DNA from: Nonomuraea sediminis
Lineage (GTDB): Bacteria > Actinomycetota > Actinomycetes > Streptosporangiales > Streptosporangiaceae
DNA length: 64,000 bases
Direction of reading: 5' to 3'
Assembly: GCF_018531495.1 (NCBI RefSeq)
Contig: NZ_JAHDTI010000001.1
Span: 1,054,001-1,118,000, forward strand
Shown here: piece by piece, positions 8,810-18,112 of the stretch
Layout of the letters: each line of letters begins with the position of its first letter
Numbering within the stretch: the stretch's first letter is position 1
The notes under the pieces: generated by a model
Seen by the model: only the letters and a program-made list of their open reading frames with translations
Told to the model about the DNA's origin: nothing
Databases searched by the model: none
Program-made: the position numbers and the translations under genes

Positions 8810-9538
8810 GTGAGCGAAGAGCGTGCGCCGGAGCCGAGCGTCCTGGCCGTGCACGCGCACCCCGACGACGAGGCGCTGTGGACCGGCGGTCTGCTGGCCA
8901 CGCACGCCCGTGCCTCGGTGGTCACCTGCACCTGGGCGGCGGGCACCGAGCGCGTGGAGGAACTGGAGCGTTCCCTGGAGATCCTGGGCGCGGGCGAGCC
9001 CCGGCTGCTGGGTTACGCCGACATGAAGCCCGAGTCCGCCCCCGGGCGGCCGCGCTTCCGCGACGTGCCGTTCGACATGCTGGTCGAGCGGGTCGTCGAG
9101 CACATCCGCGACGTGAAGCCGGACATCGTGGCCACCTACGACGCCTACGGCGGCTACGGTCACCCCGACCACATCCTGGTCCACCGGGTCACGCTCGCCG
9201 CGGTGGAGGCCGCGGGCCACGACCAGCTCTACCGCTCCGCGGGCCCTGCCTGGCGCCCGTCGGCGCTCTACCTGGCGACGCTGCCCCGCACGTTCGTCGA
9301 GAGGATCTGGCAGGACGTCTTCGGCACCTCCCCGGACGGCCAGATACTCCCAGGCGTGCCCGACGCCCGCATCGGGGTGACGCTGGACATCCGGGAGGTG
9401 GGCGAGCGCAAGTGGGCGGCCGTCCAGGCGCACCGGTCGGAGATCGAGCGCGGCGGCAGCATGACGATGATCACCTCCCTGCCGGAGCATCTCAGGAACA
9501 ACCTGCTCACCACCGAGTGGTATCTGCGCCGCAACTAG
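8810..9538 (+). CDS. PIG-L family deacetylase (LmbE-like)
   Basis: A 242-residue zinc-dependent amidase of the LmbE/PIG-L superfamily, which also holds MshB and Mca of the mycothiol pathway. The zinc site is visible as AHPDDE near the N-terminus and HPDH in YGGYGHPDHILVH. The catalytic base is the first Asp of HPDD. Start choice: GTG 8810 has GGGGAG 5 nt upstream, better than GTG 8795 or 8798. The next gene belongs to a mycothiol-dependent family, so a role in mycothiol or its conjugates is possible, but PIG-L enzymes act on many N-acetylated sugars. Confidence 0.88.
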   Translation: MSEERAPEPSVLAVHAHPDDEALWTGGLLATHARASVVTCTWAAGTERVEELERSLEILGAGEPRLLGYADMKPESAPGRPRFRDVPFDMLVERVVEHIRDVKPDIVATYDAYGGYGHPDHILVHRVTLAAVEAAGHDQLYRSAGPAWRPSALYLATLPRTFVERIWQDVFGTSPDGQILPGVPDARIGVTLDIREVGERKWAAVQAHRSEIERGGSMTMITSLPEHLRNNLLTTEWYLRRN

Positions 9539-9565
9539 CAGAACAATATTCGGTACGCTGGGTGC

Positions 9566-10318
9566 GTGACGGATGTCTTCGATGACCTGGCTGCCGAGTA
9601 CCGGCAGCTGGATGCCGTGCTGGAGAAGCTGACCGACGAGCAGTGGGGCGCGCCCTCCGCCGCGAAGGGCTGGAGCGTGGCCGACGTCGTGCTCCACCTC
9701 GCCCAGAGCGAGGAGGTGATCGCCGCCCCCACAGGCGCCGCCGCAGGCGCCCCCGCCGGCGCGCCCTTCCTGCCCGCCGACTCGCCGACCAGCATGGACG
9801 AGCTGGCCGAGCAGATGGTGGCGGCCGAGCGGGGCCTGCCCCCGGCGGACCTGCTGGCACGCTGGCGCGAGGCCGCCATGGCCACCCCGGACACGCTGCG
9901 CGACCACCCGCCGGGCACCCGGCTGCCGTGGGTGCGGACGTCGCTGTCGCCGCGCACGCTGGCGACCACCCGCCTGGCCGAGCACTGGGCGCACGCCCTG
10001 GACATCACGGTGCCGCTGGGTATCGCCTACCCCGACACGGACCGGCTACGGCACATCGCCTGGCTGGCCCACCGCACGCTGCCGTACGCGTTCGCCCTCG
10101 CCGGGCTGCCCGACGTGCCGGTCTTCTGCGACCTTGACGCGCCCGGCGGCGGGCGCTGGACCCTCGGCGACCCTGGCTCGGCCGCCCGGATCACCGGCCC
10201 CGCCGCCGAGTTCTGCCGCGTCGGCGCGCGGCGGCTCGCCCCGGAGGACAGCTCGCTCGTCGCCGAGGGCCCCGGCGCCGCCGACGTCCTGCGGGTGGTG
10301 CGCAACTACGCCGCCTGA
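9566..10318 (+). CDS. Maleylpyruvate isomerase / mycothiol-dependent DinB-like family protein
   Basis: A 250-residue protein with the N-terminal DinB-like helical bundle of the mycothiol-dependent maleylpyruvate isomerase family (LDAVLEKLTDEQWGAPS, GWSVADVVLHLAQSEE). The metal-site histidines would be in LHLAQ and AEHWAHALDI. The actual substrate is unknown; family members act in mycothiol-dependent isomerisation or transfer. TACGCT at 9554-9559 is 6 nt before the GTG and there is no Shine-Dalgarno sequence, so the message is probably leaderless. It converges on the GntR-type gene across a strong terminator. Confidence 0.82.
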   Translation: MTDVFDDLAAEYRQLDAVLEKLTDEQWGAPSAAKGWSVADVVLHLAQSEEVIAAPTGAAAGAPAGAPFLPADSPTSMDELAEQMVAAERGLPPADLLARWREAAMATPDTLRDHPPGTRLPWVRTSLSPRTLATTRLAEHWAHALDITVPLGIAYPDTDRLRHIAWLAHRTLPYAFALAGLPDVPVFCDLDAPGGGRWTLGDPGSAARITGPAAEFCRVGARRLAPEDSSLVAEGPGAADVLRVVRNYAA

Positions 10319-10319
10319 G

Positions 10320-10343
10320 TTTTGCCATCCCACGATGGCAAAA
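10320..10343. terminator. Bidirectional intrinsic terminator
   Basis: A perfect 10-bp inverted repeat, TTTTGCCATC and GATGGCAAAA, around the loop CCAC. It starts 2 nt after one stop codon and ends 1 nt before the stop codon of the convergent gene. The A/T ends give each direction a short U tract. It is the clearest terminator in the window. Confidence 0.85.
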
Positions 10344-10344
10344 G

Positions 10345-11724
10345 TCACGGCAGCGGGAGCGACGTGATCGCACTGATCATGTCGGCCGCCCTGGTCACCG
10401 CCTCCTCAGGGAGGCGGCGGCGGGACAGCACGTCCTCGCACATCGCCTGCAGGCGGGCAGAGACCAGCGCGTAGACGGGGCTGGGCGGGCGCAGGACCGA
10501 GTGCTCGAGGCGTTCTCCCGTCTCGGCGTGGAAGGGTGAGACCTCGGCGATCCTGCGCAGCGCCGAGAGCCTGGGAGGCAGCTGGCCTGTCTCGAGGCAG
10601 TGCCGTACCAGCTGGTCGGGGGCCAGGACGGCCTGCAGCATGCGCATCGCCAGGTGCGGGTGGCGGGCCTGGCGCGGGATGGCGTAGGCCATCCCGCCGC
10701 ACAGGACCGCCGCGCGGCCGTGCGGGCCGCGCGGCATGGGCGCGAAGCCGAACTCCTCGCCGATGTGGTCGATCGGCTCGCCCGCCCATCCGGCCAGGTC
10801 GCTGGCCCCGACGCACAGGTCGGCCTCCCCGCGCGCGAGCAGCTCGACCGCGCGGTCGGAGCCGAAGCCGGTCACCTCGGGCAGGATGACGCCGTCGTCG
10901 AGCAGCGTGCGCAGGAAGCGCATCGTGCCCACGGCCGCGGGGCTGTCGAGCACGACGCTGTCCTGCGACATCACGGTGGCGCCGTTGGAGGCCAGGAAGG
11001 CCGCGAGCGCGTAGGTGGTGGTCTCGGCGGCGCGCAGCCCGCCGGGCATGACCAGCACGTGGCGGCCCGGCGGCCGGTCGAAGGCCAGGCGCTTGCCGAG
11101 CTCGTGCAGCTCCTCCCAGGTGCGCGGCGGCACGGGGACCCGGTCGCGGCGGTACCAGAGCCCGGCCACGTCGGAGGGCGCCTGGACGGCCATGACGGCG
11201 TCGCCGAAGCGGTGGGCCTTGGCGAAGGACGGCAGGAAGTCGGCGTCGTGCTCGTGCGAGACCCAGTCGGGATCCAGCTCGTTCAGCGGCCACAGGAACC
11301 CGGCGAACTCCGCGACCCACACCGAGTCGAGCACGACCAGGTCGGGCCCCTCCCCCGCGGCGATCGAGGACAGGAAGACCTCGTGCAGCTCGCCCAGCGA
11401 CGGCCTGACCACCTCGAGCGACAGGCTGTCGCCGGCGGCCTCGCGCATCACCGCCGCCCACGTCTCGTCGGCGCCCAGCACCCGCAGCGTGGGCCTGGCC
11501 TGCTCGAACGCCGGGTTGACGAAGGTGCCGCGGCGCCGGTGGCGGACGATGACGCCCTCCTCGGCCAGCTCGGCCAGTGCCCGCGTCACGGGGGTGCGGC
11601 TCAGGCCGTACCGCTCGCACAGCTCGTGCTCGGTGGGCAGGCGCCCGTCGAGCCCGTAGACCCCAGCGGCGATCTCTTCCCGCAGCCGAGCCTTCAGTTG
11701 CCGGTAGAGCGGAGTGGGCTCCAT
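10345..11724 (-). CDS. GntR-type regulator fused to an extracellular-solute-binding-protein domain
   Basis: A 459-residue protein without signal peptide. Residues 1-70 are a GntR winged helix (YRQLKARLREEIAAGVYG, LPTEHELCERYGLSRTPVTR, GTFVNP). Residues 78-459 resemble a sugar ABC substrate-binding protein: PDLVVLDSVWVAEFAG, GLWYRRDRVPVPPRTWEEL, FLASNGATVMSQD, GEADLCVGASDLAGW and FGFAPMPRGPHGRAAVLCGG. The SBP fold would thus act as a cytoplasmic ligand sensor. ATG 11724 has AAAGGAGCCCG upstream. Divergent from an Opp-type importer with linked glycosidases, it is very likely their regulator, sensing the imported sugar. The reading frame is continuous, so this is a true fusion. Confidence 0.88.
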   Translation of the reverse strand: MEPTPLYRQLKARLREEIAAGVYGLDGRLPTEHELCERYGLSRTPVTRALAELAEEGVIVRHRRRGTFVNPAFEQARPTLRVLGADETWAAVMREAAGDSLSLEVVRPSLGELHEVFLSSIAAGEGPDLVVLDSVWVAEFAGFLWPLNELDPDWVSHEHDADFLPSFAKAHRFGDAVMAVQAPSDVAGLWYRRDRVPVPPRTWEELHELGKRLAFDRPPGRHVLVMPGGLRAAETTTYALAAFLASNGATVMSQDSVVLDSPAAVGTMRFLRTLLDDGVILPEVTGFGSDRAVELLARGEADLCVGASDLAGWAGEPIDHIGEEFGFAPMPRGPHGRAAVLCGGMAYAIPRQARHPHLAMRMLQAVLAPDQLVRHCLETGQLPPRLSALRRIAEVSPFHAETGERLEHSVLRPPSPVYALVSARLQAMCEDVLSRRRLPEEAVTRAADMISAITSLPLP

Positions 11725-11802
11725 CGGGCTCCTTTCCGGTTGCCTCTTGATCCTAGAAGCATTTTGTCATTATTGTCACGGCACCTCCAGAGAGGAGCCC
11801 CC
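11725..11802. promoter_or_regulatory. Divergent control region with promoter and TTGTCA direct repeat
   Basis: On the plus strand TTGATC (11747-11752) and TATTGT (11771-11776) are 18 nt apart and make a good promoter for the transporter operon. A direct repeat TTGTCA-TTA-TTGTCA covers 11764-11778, overlapping the -10, and is a candidate site for the adjacent GntR-type protein. GAGAGGAG at 11790-11797 is the ribosome-binding site of the binding-protein gene. Confidence 0.55.
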
Positions 11803-13428
11803 ATGCGACTCAGCCGAGCGCTCACCGCCGCGCTTGTCCTCTCCCTCGCCGCCTGCAGCAGCGGCGGCAAGACCGGCGGAACAGGCCCGAGCAGCAGCAC
11901 AGGAAACGCAGGCACGACGCAGAAGCCCATGGTGATCGACGTCGGTTTCGGCGGCACCACGATCACCCGTAACTTCAGCCCGTTCAACATCCAGGCCACC
12001 CAGGGCATGAACGGGTACATCTACGAAAACCTGTGGACGTTCAACATCCTCAAGGGTGGCGAGTTCGTCCCCTGGCTGGCAACCAAGTACGACTGGTCCG
12101 CGGACGGCAAGAAGATCACGATTCACCTGGACCCGCGGGCGAACTGGAGCGACGGCACCAAGCTGACCAGCAAGGACGTCGTCTTCACGATGCAGTACGC
12201 CAAGGAGCACAAGAGCCAGACCAACGCGGGCTTCGAGTGGAAGACGGTCGGCGCCCCCGACGACCAGACGGTGGAGATCACCTTCGACGCGCCCGCGTTC
12301 ACGCGGATCGACCAGATCGGCGGGATCCGGCCGGTGCAGGAGAAGGTGTTCAAGGACAAGAACCCGGATGAGTTCACCAACCCCGACCCGGTCGGGACGG
12401 GCCCGTACAAGCTCACCCAGTTCACGCCCCAGCAGCTGACCTTCACGGCCCGCGACGACTACTGGAAGCAGCCGGTGCCGGTCAAGACGCTGAAGATGCC
12501 GATCATCGGCGGCACCGGCGCGCTGCCCCGCCTGCTGTCCGGCGAGATCGCCTGGAGCGGCGGCTCGATACCAAATGTGATGAAAAGCTACGTGGAGAAG
12601 GACCAGAACAACCACGCCTGGTACCCCACCTACGGCGCGCTGGTCCTGCACCTCAACGTGGAGAAGAAGCCGTTCGACAACGTGCACGTGCGTAAGGCCA
12701 TCTCGCTGGCGCTCAACCGGCAGGAGATCGCCGACGCCGGCAACCCCGGCCTGTTCCACCCGATCAACCTGACCGGCCTGGACCAGGACACGCAGAAGGA
12801 CTGGATCGCCCCCGAGTACGCCGCCCTGGTCCAGAAGGGCGCCGACGGGGAGGCGGCCAAGCAGGAGCTGGCCAAGGCGGGGCTCAAGCCGCAGGACGTC
12901 TCCTTCGACCTGCTGGAGAACGCCGAGTGGCAGGACGCCATCCAGCGCGACAAGATCATCGCCCAGCAGCTCGGCGACCTCGGCATGAAGGTCACCGTAC
13001 GCCCGCTGCCCGGCGCGCAGCTGACCACGATGAAGCAGAAGGGCGACTTCGAGGCGATCACCGGCGGCACCGTCTACGCCGGGCAGACGCCGTACACGTT
13101 CTACCGCTCGATCCTGGCCAGCGAGAAGATCGGCACCGAGTACAACTGGAGCCGGATCAAGAACACCGAGGTCGACGGCCTGATCGAGAAGATGGCCTCG
13201 ACCGGGGACCAGGCGCAGATCAAGCAGTACGTGTACCAGATCGAGAAGTTCATGATCGATGAGATGCCGCTGATCCCGATCGCCAACATCGGCGCCTCGA
13301 CCGAGTACAGCACCAAGGACTGGACGGGCTGGCCTGACGCCGCCAACCCGTACACGATCTCCGCGCCGTGGTCGGGCCCGCCCGACAACGTCTACACGCT
13401 GCTGTCGCTCAAGCCAGTCACGAAGTAG
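11803..13428 (+). CDS. ABC transporter substrate-binding lipoprotein, family 5 (Opp/Dpp type)
   Basis: A 541-residue precursor with lipoprotein signal ending LSLAAC (Cys18), then a Gly/Ser linker and a family-5 binding domain (GYIYENLWTFN, WSADGKKITIHLDPRANWSDG, GTGPYKL, VRKAISLALNRQEI). Family 5 proteins bind peptides or oligosaccharides; Thermotoga and archaeal members bind cello- and manno-oligosaccharides. With three glycosidase genes downstream and a GntR-SBP sensor upstream, an oligosaccharide ligand is the better inference here. First gene of an operon reaching to the fucosidase; 3 nt separate it from the first permease gene. Confidence 0.92.
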   Translation: MRLSRALTAALVLSLAACSSGGKTGGTGPSSSTGNAGTTQKPMVIDVGFGGTTITRNFSPFNIQATQGMNGYIYENLWTFNILKGGEFVPWLATKYDWSADGKKITIHLDPRANWSDGTKLTSKDVVFTMQYAKEHKSQTNAGFEWKTVGAPDDQTVEITFDAPAFTRIDQIGGIRPVQEKVFKDKNPDEFTNPDPVGTGPYKLTQFTPQQLTFTARDDYWKQPVPVKTLKMPIIGGTGALPRLLSGEIAWSGGSIPNVMKSYVEKDQNNHAWYPTYGALVLHLNVEKKPFDNVHVRKAISLALNRQEIADAGNPGLFHPINLTGLDQDTQKDWIAPEYAALVQKGADGEAAKQELAKAGLKPQDVSFDLLENAEWQDAIQRDKIIAQQLGDLGMKVTVRPLPGAQLTTMKQKGDFEAITGGTVYAGQTPYTFYRSILASEKIGTEYNWSRIKNTEVDGLIEKMASTGDQAQIKQYVYQIEKFMIDEMPLIPIANIGASTEYSTKDWTGWPDAANPYTISAPWSGPPDNVYTLLSLKPVTK

Positions 13429-13431
13429 CGC

Positions 13432-14421
13432 ATGTCACGCTTCCTCGTCCGCCGGGTCGCCTTCTACCTCGTCACCGGGTGGATCGCGATCACGCTCAAC
13501 TTCCTGCTCCCCCGGCTGATGCCGGGCGACCCGGCGGAGGCCCTGATCTCGCAGATGTCGCGCACGATGCCGCTCACGCCCGAGCAGGCAGCCGCCATCC
13601 GCCAGATGTTCGGCGGCACCCAGCGCCCGCTCTGGGACCAGTACCTGGAGTACCTGGGCAGGCTGGCCCGCCTCGACTTCGGCGTGTCCACCTCGTTCTA
13701 CCCGCAGCCGGTCTCCGAGGTGGTGGGCGGCGCGATCTGGTGGACGCTGATCCTCATCGGCACCACGACCGTGCTGGCGTTCCTCGTCGGCACCGGGCTC
13801 GGCATCGTCGTGGGCGGCAGGCCGGGCTCGCGGCTTGACTCGATCCTGACGCCGGTCTCGACGTTCCTGGGGTCGCTGCCGTACTTCTGGGTGGCGCTGC
13901 TGGCCGTCCTGGTGTTCAGCATGCGGCTGAAATGGTTCCCGATCAGCGGCGGCTGGGACGCCGACATCCCTGTCGGGTTCACGCCGGAGTTCATCGGCAG
14001 CGCCGTGCAGTTCGCGGTGCTGCCCGCGTGCACGATCCTGATCTCGTCGTTCAGCGGGTGGCTGTTCGGCATGCGGAACATGATGATCACGACGGCGGCC
14101 GAGGACTACGTGCTGCTCGGCACCGCCAAGGGGCTCAGGCCGCGCCGCGTGCTGTTCTCCTACGCCGCGCGCAACGCGATCCTGCCCAGCGTGGCCGGGT
14201 TCGCCACCTCGGTCGGCGCGGTGGTCGGCGGGTCGCTGCTCACCGAGGTCGTCTTCGTCTACCCGGGCGTCGGCACGCTGATGTTCAAGGCCGTCAGCAG
14301 CCTGGACTACCCCCTGATGCAGGCGCTGTTCCTGGTGATCTCGCTGTCGGTGCTGGCCGCCAACTTCATCGCGGACTCGGTGTACGGCCTGCTGGATCCC
14401 CGGGCCAGGGAGGTGCGATGA
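13432..14421 (+). CDS. ABC transporter permease, OppB/DppB type
   Basis: A 329-residue, six-helix permease. The N-terminus MSRFLVRRVAFYLVTGW and the cytoplasmic coupling loop EDYVLLGTAKGLRPRRVLF (EAA-type) are typical of DppB. FVYPGVGTLMFKAVSSLDYPLMQALFL is the C-terminal hallmark. It forms the membrane channel with the next gene product, whose start overlaps this stop as ATGA. Confidence 0.93.
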   Translation: MSRFLVRRVAFYLVTGWIAITLNFLLPRLMPGDPAEALISQMSRTMPLTPEQAAAIRQMFGGTQRPLWDQYLEYLGRLARLDFGVSTSFYPQPVSEVVGGAIWWTLILIGTTTVLAFLVGTGLGIVVGGRPGSRLDSILTPVSTFLGSLPYFWVALLAVLVFSMRLKWFPISGGWDADIPVGFTPEFIGSAVQFAVLPACTILISSFSGWLFGMRNMMITTAAEDYVLLGTAKGLRPRRVLFSYAARNAILPSVAGFATSVGAVVGGSLLTEVVFVYPGVGTLMFKAVSSLDYPLMQALFLVISLSVLAANFIADSVYGLLDPRAREVR

Positions 14422-15254
14422 GGCGCAACCGCAAGGTCGTCGCGGGCGTGGTGATCATCGCCTTCTTCGTGCTGATGGCCGTGGCCGGGCCGTTCCTGGT
14501 GGAGGCGTTCGGCCTGTCGGCGACGCGGATGGACACCGCCAACCCGCTGCTCGCGCCGTCGGCGCGGCATCCGCTGGGCACCACGATGATGGGCGAGGAC
14601 GTGCTGGCCCAGCTCGTGGTGGGCACCCGCACCTCGCTGCTGGTCGGCCTGGTCGCCGGCACGATCGCGGTGACGCTGTCGGTGCTGGTCGGCGTCACGG
14701 GCGCCTACCTGGGCGGCAAGGCGGACGCGGTGCTGACCACGCTCACCAACGTGTTCCTGGTCATGCCGGGGCTGCCGCTGCTGATCATCGTGGCCAGCTA
14801 CGTGCGCGGGCGCGGCGGCTGGCTGCTGGTGGCGCTCATCATCGGGCTGACGGCCTGGCCGTGGGGCGCCAGGCAGAAGCGCGCGCAGACGCTGTCGCTG
14901 CGCAGCCGCGACTTCGTGATGGCGGCCGAGCTGAGCGGCGAGAGCAAGTGGCGGATCATCGCCTTCGAGCTGATCCCCAACCTGCTGCCGCTGATCTCGA
15001 CCGGCTACCTGGGCGCGGTGATCGCCTCGATCTTCGCCGACGCCGGGCTGTCGTTCATCGGCCTGGGCAACATCAACATCACCAGCTGGGGCTCGATGCT
15101 GTACTGGAGCAACAACCAGCAGGCGCTGGTCCAGGGCGCGTGGTGGTGGTTCGTGCCGCCCGGCGCCTGCATCGCGCTGCTCGGTACCGCCGCCGGGCTG
15201 ATCAACTTCGGCATCGACGAACTCACCAACCCGCGGCTGAGGGTGGCGAAATGA
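14418..15254 (+). CDS. ABC transporter permease, OppC/DppC type
   Basis: A 278-residue permease with one N-terminal helix (VVAGVVIIAFFVLMAVAGPF), the conserved HPLGTTMMGEDVLAQLVVG segment and the coupling loop SRDFVMAAELSGESKWRII. It is the partner of the DppB-type permease. The start at ATG 14418 overlaps the previous stop, and its own stop overlaps the first ATPase start by ATGA, so the cluster is translationally coupled throughout. Confidence 0.93.
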   Translation: MRRNRKVVAGVVIIAFFVLMAVAGPFLVEAFGLSATRMDTANPLLAPSARHPLGTTMMGEDVLAQLVVGTRTSLLVGLVAGTIAVTLSVLVGVTGAYLGGKADAVLTTLTNVFLVMPGLPLLIIVASYVRGRGGWLLVALIIGLTAWPWGARQKRAQTLSLRSRDFVMAAELSGESKWRIIAFELIPNLLPLISTGYLGAVIASIFADAGLSFIGLGNINITSWGSMLYWSNNQQALVQGAWWWFVPPGACIALLGTAAGLINFGIDELTNPRLRVAK

Positions 15255-16201
15255 TCCTTGACGTCTCCGGACTGCGCGTGGAGTACCCCGGCGGGCTCGC
15301 CGCCGTCGACGGCGTGTCGTTCACACTCGATCGCGGCGAGATCCTCGGCGTGGCCGGCGAGAGCGGCTGCGGCAAGTCCACGCTCATCACCGCGCTGCTG
15401 CGCCTGACCAGGCCGCCCGCCAGGATCACGGCGGGCTCGATCCGCTACCGCGACACGGACCTGGTGGGGTTGTCAGAGGAGGAACTGCGGAAGCTGCGCT
15501 GGGAGCGCCTGGCCATCGTGCTGCAGAGCGCGATGAACGCGCTCAACCCCGTGCACCGGCTGGCCGCCCAGTTCGTCGACGTGATCCGCGAGCACCGCGG
15601 CGGCAGCCGTGCGCAGGCGCTCGAGCGGGCCGCGCAGCTGCTCGGGCTGGTCGGCATCCCCGCCGACCGGCTGCGGGCCTACCCGCACGAGATGTCCGGC
15701 GGGATGCGGCAGCGCGCCACGATCGCACTGGCGCTGGCCTGCGAGCCGGACCTGGTGGTCATGGACGAGCCGACGACCGCGGTCGACGTGGTCATGCAGC
15801 GGCAGATCCTCCGCCAGATCCTGCGGCTGCGCGCCGAACTCGGCTTCGCCGTCGTGTTCGTCACGCACGACCTCGGCCTGCTCATCGAGCTCGCCGACAG
15901 GATCGCGATCATGTACGGCGGGCGGTTCGTCGAGGTGGCGCCCGCCAAGGAGATCTACCACTCGCCCCGCCACCCCTACACGCGTGGGCTGCGCGACTCG
16001 TTCCCGCCGCTCCACGGGCCGCGGCGCGAGCTGCACGGCATCCCCGGCTCTCCCCCGGACCTGCGGCGGCCGCCGCCCGGGTGCGCGTTCGCGCCGCGCT
16101 GCCCCGCGGCCTTCGAGACCTGCTCGTCGCACGCGCCCGCCCTGACCGATCTCGGCGGCAGGCAGGTGGCCTGCTTCCTGCACCACGGAGTGTCCGCATG
16201 A
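15251..16201 (+). CDS. ABC transporter ATP-binding protein, OppD/DppD type
   Basis: A 316-residue ATPase with Walker [11 protein letters not shown], signature [16 protein letters not shown], Walker [14 protein letters not shown] and the switch His in FVTHDLG. The C-terminal Opp/Dpp extension contains a four-cysteine-type motif ([16 protein letters not shown]), which in this family ligates an Fe-S cluster or metal. It works as a heterodimer with the following ATPase, with which it shares an ATGA overlap. Confidence 0.93.
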   Translation: MILDVSGLRVEYPGGLAAVDGVSFTLDRGEILGVAGESGCGKSTLITALLRLTRPPARITAGSIRYRDTDLVGLSEEELRKLRWERLAIVLQSAMNALNPVHRLAAQFVDVIREHRGGSRAQALERAAQLLGLVGIPADRLRAYPHEMSGGMRQRATIALALACEPDLVVMDEPTTAVDVVMQRQILRQILRLRAELGFAVVFVTHDLGLLIELADRIAIMYGGRFVEVAPAKEIYHSPRHPYTRGLRDSFPPLHGPRRELHGIPGSPPDLRRPPPGCAFAPRCPAAFETCSSHAPALTDLGGRQVACFLHHGVSA

Positions 16202-17130
16202 CCGAACCAGTGCTCGAGGCGGTCGGCGTCAGCATGCGCTTCCCCGCCGGCCGTGGCCGCGCCGTACACGCCGTGGAGGAGGCCAGCCTGGCGCTGCACG
16301 CGGGACGGACCGTGGCGCTGGTCGGCGAGAGCGGCAGCGGCAAGACCACGCTGGCCAGGATCCTGGCCCGCTACTACCCGCCCACCTCGGGCGAGGTGAT
16401 CCTGCGCGGCTCCCCCGGCAGCTCCTACAAGCGGCAGGTGCAGCTGGTCTTCCAGGATCCGTTCGCCTCGCTGAACCCGGTCCACCGGGTCGGCTACATC
16501 CTGGGGCGGGTGCTCCGCATCCACGGCCACGCGCGCGGCAGGGCCGCGCTGCGCGGGCAGGCGGCCGAGCTGCTCGACCGGGTGAACCTGCCCGAGGAGG
16601 TGCTGGACAAGTTCCCGCACGAGCTGTCGGGCGGGCAGCGGCAGCGGGTGGTGATCGCCAGGGCGCTGGCCGTACGGCCGCGCGTCCTGCTCGGCGACGA
16701 GCCGGTGTCGATGCTGGACGTCTCGATCCGGCTGGACATCCTCAACCTGCTCGCCCGGCTGCGGGACGAGGACGGGCTGGCGATGCTGTACATCACGCAC
16801 GACATCGCGGGCGCGCGCTACTTCGCCGACGAGATCCGGGTGATGTACGCGGGCCAGATGATCGAGGGCGGTCCCGCCGAGGCGGTGACCTCCGATCCGC
16901 GGCACCCCTACACGCGGCTGCTGCTCGCCTCGGCCCCGGATCCCGACCGCACGGACTCCTTCGGCGAGGACGAGCCGGGCGAGCCGCCCAGCCTGATCGA
17001 TCCGCCGGGCGGGTGCCGGTTCCATCCGCGGTGCCCGGTGGCGATGGAGGTGTGCTCGCGACGCTTCCCGCCGCGCAGCGGGGGCGAGCACTGGACGCAC
17101 TGCTGGCTGTACGCGGAGGAGGACGCATGA
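16198..17130 (+). CDS. ABC transporter ATP-binding protein, OppF/DppF type
   Basis: A 310-residue ATPase with Walker [11 protein letters not shown], signature [16 protein letters not shown], Walker [15 protein letters not shown] and the C-terminal cysteine motif [16 protein letters not shown]. The residue before the Walker B aspartate is glycine (LLGDEP), as in some oligosaccharide-type DppF proteins. It completes the importer; ATGA overlap with the glycosidase gene downstream links sugar cleavage to uptake. Confidence 0.93.
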   Translation: MTEPVLEAVGVSMRFPAGRGRAVHAVEEASLALHAGRTVALVGESGSGKTTLARILARYYPPTSGEVILRGSPGSSYKRQVQLVFQDPFASLNPVHRVGYILGRVLRIHGHARGRAALRGQAAELLDRVNLPEEVLDKFPHELSGGQRQRVVIARALAVRPRVLLGDEPVSMLDVSIRLDILNLLARLRDEDGLAMLYITHDIAGARYFADEIRVMYAGQMIEGGPAEAVTSDPRHPYTRLLLASAPDPDRTDSFGEDEPGEPPSLIDPPGGCRFHPRCPVAMEVCSRRFPPRSGGEHWTHCWLYAEEDA

Positions 17131-18068
17131 GGGAACTGGTCGCACGCTGCCTGATGGCCGGGATTCCCGGTACGTCGCTTCCGCCGGGGCTGCTCGACCA
17201 CTGCGCCGGTCTCATCCTGTTCACCAGGAATGTCGCGAGCGGTGATCAGGTGCGGGAGCTGACGTCGGCCGCGCGGGCCGCCCGGCCGGACGTGCTGATC
17301 GCGATCGACGCCGAGGGCGGGCCGGGAGGGCATCTCGCTGCCCTGGGCGCTCCCGAGGGCCTGGGCAACCGGGCGCTCGGCCGCGCGGACGACGTCTCCC
17401 TCACCCGGCGGGCCGGGGCCGAGATCGGGGCGGAGCTGGCCGGGCTCGGCATCAACGTGGACCTCGCGCCCTGCGCCGACCTGGACTCGCGCGCCGACAA
17501 CCCGATCATCGGGGCGCGCTCGTTCGGGGCCGATCCCGCGCTGGTGGCGCGGCACGTGCTCGCGTTCGTCTCCGGACTGGAGAGCCAGGGGGTCGCGGCC
17601 TGCGCCAAGCACTTCCCCGGGCACGGCGGCACCTCCGCCGACTCGCACCTGGAGCTGCCGGTGGCCGCGCTGACGCCCGAGGACCTGGTGCCGTTCAGGG
17701 CGGCCGCCGGCGCCGGGGTGCCGATGATGATGAGCGCCCACGTCACCTACCCGGCCCTCGACGCCGCTCCTGCCACGCTCAGCCCCGCGGTGCTCACCCG
17801 GCTCCTGCGGGACGACGTCGGGTTCGGCGGGGTGCTGGTGACGGACGCGCTGGAGATGCGGGCGATCAGCGACCGGCACGGGTTCGCCGAGGCCGCGGTG
17901 CTCGCGCTGGCGGCCGGGGCGGACCTGGTTCTCATCGCCGTCGGCGACGCCGACATCGCCGGGGTGAACGACGCGGTCGTGGCCGCCGTGGAGTCGGGGC
18001 GGCTGCCGCGGTCCCGGCTGGAGGAGGCCGCCGCCCGCGTCAGCGCCCTGGCCCGGCGTTACCCCTGA
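17127..18068 (+). CDS. Glycoside hydrolase family 3, NagZ-like beta-N-acetylhexosaminidase
   Basis: A 313-residue single-domain GH3 enzyme with the KHFPGHG motif in the middle and the nucleophile aspartate in [12 protein letters not shown]. The catalytic dyad segment [12 protein letters not shown] is present. Length and motif match NagZ-type beta-N-acetylglucosaminidases without the C-terminal domain of beta-glucosidases. No signal peptide is seen, so it acts on imported sugars or cell-wall fragments. It overlaps the importer ATPase gene by four bases, which argues that its substrate comes in through that transporter. Confidence 0.9.
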   Translation: MRELVARCLMAGIPGTSLPPGLLDHCAGLILFTRNVASGDQVRELTSAARAARPDVLIAIDAEGGPGGHLAALGAPEGLGNRALGRADDVSLTRRAGAEIGAELAGLGINVDLAPCADLDSRADNPIIGARSFGADPALVARHVLAFVSGLESQGVAACAKHFPGHGGTSADSHLELPVAALTPEDLVPFRAAAGAGVPMMMSAHVTYPALDAAPATLSPAVLTRLLRDDVGFGGVLVTDALEMRAISDRHGFAEAAVLALAAGADLVLIAVGDADIAGVNDAVVAAVESGRLPRSRLEEAAARVSALARRYP

Positions 18069-18112
18069 TCGCCCCGCGTTGGGCTTGCCGTACTTCACGA
18101 AAGGTTGTCTTC

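Noticed and set aside
11803-17130. Peptide (Dpp) transporter reading for the ABC operon
   Set aside because: Sequence alone allows it, but the coupled glycosidase genes and sugar-type sensor make an oligosaccharide importer more likely; the family names are kept only as type labels.
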